Shown here: piece by piece, positions 55,274 through 58,200 of the stretch
Layout of the letters: each line of letters begins with the position of its first letter
Numbering within the stretch: position 1 is the first letter of the stretch
From: Bedellia somnulentella
Taxonomy: Eukaryota; Arthropoda; Insecta; Lepidoptera; Bedelliidae
DNA length: 64,000 bases
NCBI GenBank assembly: GCA_963576735.1
Contig: OY755171.1
Coordinates: 186,001 to 250,000 of the forward strand
Reading direction: 5' to 3'
The notes under the pieces: generated by a model
Databases searched by the model: none
What the model was told of the DNA's origin: nothing
The model's input: only the letters and a program-made list of their open reading frames with translations
Made by a program: the position numbers and the translations under genes

Positions 55274-58200
55274 AATTTTACTGAATGCATTTTTGGCATC
55301 AGTATCGATCACTAATCACCCCCTAATAGTTATTTTGAAAATATATTTCATGTACAGAATTGATCTCTCTACAGATTTATTATAAGTATAGATATTGTGT
55401 ACCGTTTGTTTCTCAAATAAATAAATATTTTTTTCATGCATGATAATGCAAGCACATTCACGGCTTCGGCGTAATTTTACAAGACAGTATGCGGATGTTG
55501 TAGTATTGCCTAGATTTTGGGTTGTGTTGATATTGCGCACCGTTTGATACTCGTAGTTGAACAGGGGATATTGGTATTTTCGCCCGGTGCCCCATGCCAG
55601 TCCCATTGCATCGATTATATTTGTAAATAGTAGAAAGCGAAAAACAAAGACCACCGTTGCATAGCCGGCGTATACGGTGAGGTGTGTACTTTAGTTGCGC
55701 TGGATAGAATATCGACCTTAACTTACACAAATAACCCGTGAACTATTTAAAACTCTCTGAAATTTGCAGCAAAAATCGTCCTTGCGTGATGCCTTATTTT
55801 AAAAAGTTAGAAGAGGGACACAAGTTTTCTCTCGAAAAAATCCAGCTCAATATTTTTCAATACTATATGGAACCACCTAAATCATTATTCATGAGATTCA
55901 CCCCAAGCTTTATGCAATGTATTCGTTTACATAATAACGTCGCGGTTACAGCTATTGTTGAATAATGATTTTCAAATGTCATATTTCAACTGTCGAATGA
56001 TCTATTCGGCAAGTTTTCGATGCTGTAGAACTGATTCAAATTATCAACTTTAAATCTTTTTGTCTAACTCTTTATTGTTATTTCAGCTTGTTGTAAGTAT
56101 GATTTTGAATATGAAAAGCTGCACTTTAATGTCTAACAGTGACAAAATACTCCGACAATAAAATAAGCATGCGTGGTCAATGTTGTAAAACAGGTCAAAT
56201 CATCATAATATTTCTAAATAAATAAAAAATAAATCTTTGAAAATAAGTGGTCAAAGTTAGCTTTTAATGTAAGTCTTAGGTTGACATTTTATGGAGATCT
56301 TGTTGTATTATGTAATACTACCATTAGCTAAACAGCGATGTTTCAATGTAGACATATTGTTAGTTTTTATCGGGGTTATTATCACAGAATAAAAAATAAG
56401 GGACGCCACAAATTGAGATTAATTTTGATATACTTTAATATTTTAGGGTGAAGTAAGTAATTACTACCATAAGTTATTTATTTATTTAAACTATTTACGT
56501 GGTTAATTTATCATGGTTGTTAACAGTGAGGGCAAACATCATGAGGAAACCCACAAGTCTAAGTTGTAATTAGTCGTGTGACAGTGCATTCGTACAAAAC
56601 GGCGATAGGCCTGCCCCCTATCACATGAGTACACTGTCCAAGCAAAACGTGGGTACTCTGAACACCAAGTGACAATGTCACGTGATGCTTACAAGTATTA
56701 GTACTACCGATGATACTTTATTTGTACCATCTTGCCCCCTATCAGCTTCCAAATGAGGCTCAGGAGTTTCTAGCTCTGACGTATGGATACCCCTTCTTGG
56801 GATTGTGAGTATGCGTATGTATGTATGTATTATGTCAAAAGGTTTTAGAAGTAGGGCTAATGGGCCAATACAATAGGTCACTTTTGACATTTGTCAACCT
56901 GTTGGTGGTTTTTTTGCCCTCTTACTCAGTCTACATACTTCCGTCGCCTTTCGTCCACTTTCACAAAATCTATCATACTTCTCTCGCTTCCTCTCTGCCT
57001 AGTACGGGTTGTGGGACGGTGCGCGTCGGCAACGTCACGCGTATGTTGGTCATTATGGACATATAGGTTGCAGTTGTGGAACTTTTTCATACTGGCAAGG
57101 GTAAAAACCGCATAAATATTTTAATAAATGTACTCTGTTACTAAAATTTTCAGTGGCTTGTAAGTTATTTATTATTTACGTAACACAGAATAAAAATAAT
57201 ATTAGGTGTCTTTTCTACTGTGACAGGGGTGCTACTGGGTGAAAATTTTACTTCACTGTTATTGCTAAAAACGTCCAAAAATGGCAGGATATTTTTCTTT
57301 AGCGACAGACAAAAAAGGAGAAAAGGATTGAGTGACAAAAACTATCTACCACAAGGTAAGATAGGTAAGAACACATTATAAATGGATATAAGTGATAACT
57401 GGGTGGTGCAAGCTTGCCAATGAAATATGAGCAAACGATTAAGATTACTATTTCTGTGGCAGACAATGAAATGAAAATACGAACATATTAGTTAGCCCGA
57501 AACAAAGTTAACTTGTATTAGAGGATACAAACTCAAAGATATATTTAATATTATAAAATACACATCCAAGACTAAGAAACAATCATAAGTGCTCATCACA
57601 TAAATGTTGTCTTCAGCGGGGATCAAACCCGCAACTTGCGGACCTCGACCTCGGACGTCGTCGTCCGTAAATACCTAGTAGACGATAATGTGAATACTAG
57701 CTCACGCAGCTTCAACTTGAACGTTTGTCTATGAAACAACAAAGCACTTTCTTCATGTTTCATCGGATGGGTTCGCCGAGCACATCGTTTTACTTCTATT
57801 TCGTATGCGTACTTATCTTGCAGCAGTACAAGGTATTGGCAACCGAGTGCTGAAGCGGTAAAGCCAGTTTTTATAAGGCGCTAACGCAAAGCGCAAACTG
57901 GGCTTCTTTTAACCTTTTATTAAATTTTTCGTTGATTATTAAGATTTGTCATTTTCAAAAATTTCAGACTAAGGTAATTGAACATCATATAATGGTTGTG
58001 TGAACATACGTAATAATAATAACTCTTCATTCAGATTAAAATTATACAAAATTTTCAAGAGTCAGCTGGACCCAAACTAGGCTCATCGTCCGTATTTCAG
58101 GATACAGCTTTTTGTTCCTATCAATATATTAGTTGATTTGTAGGAAAAAAGACTTATTAGAAATATTAACAAAGTAATATTTAATGAATTGCATAGACTT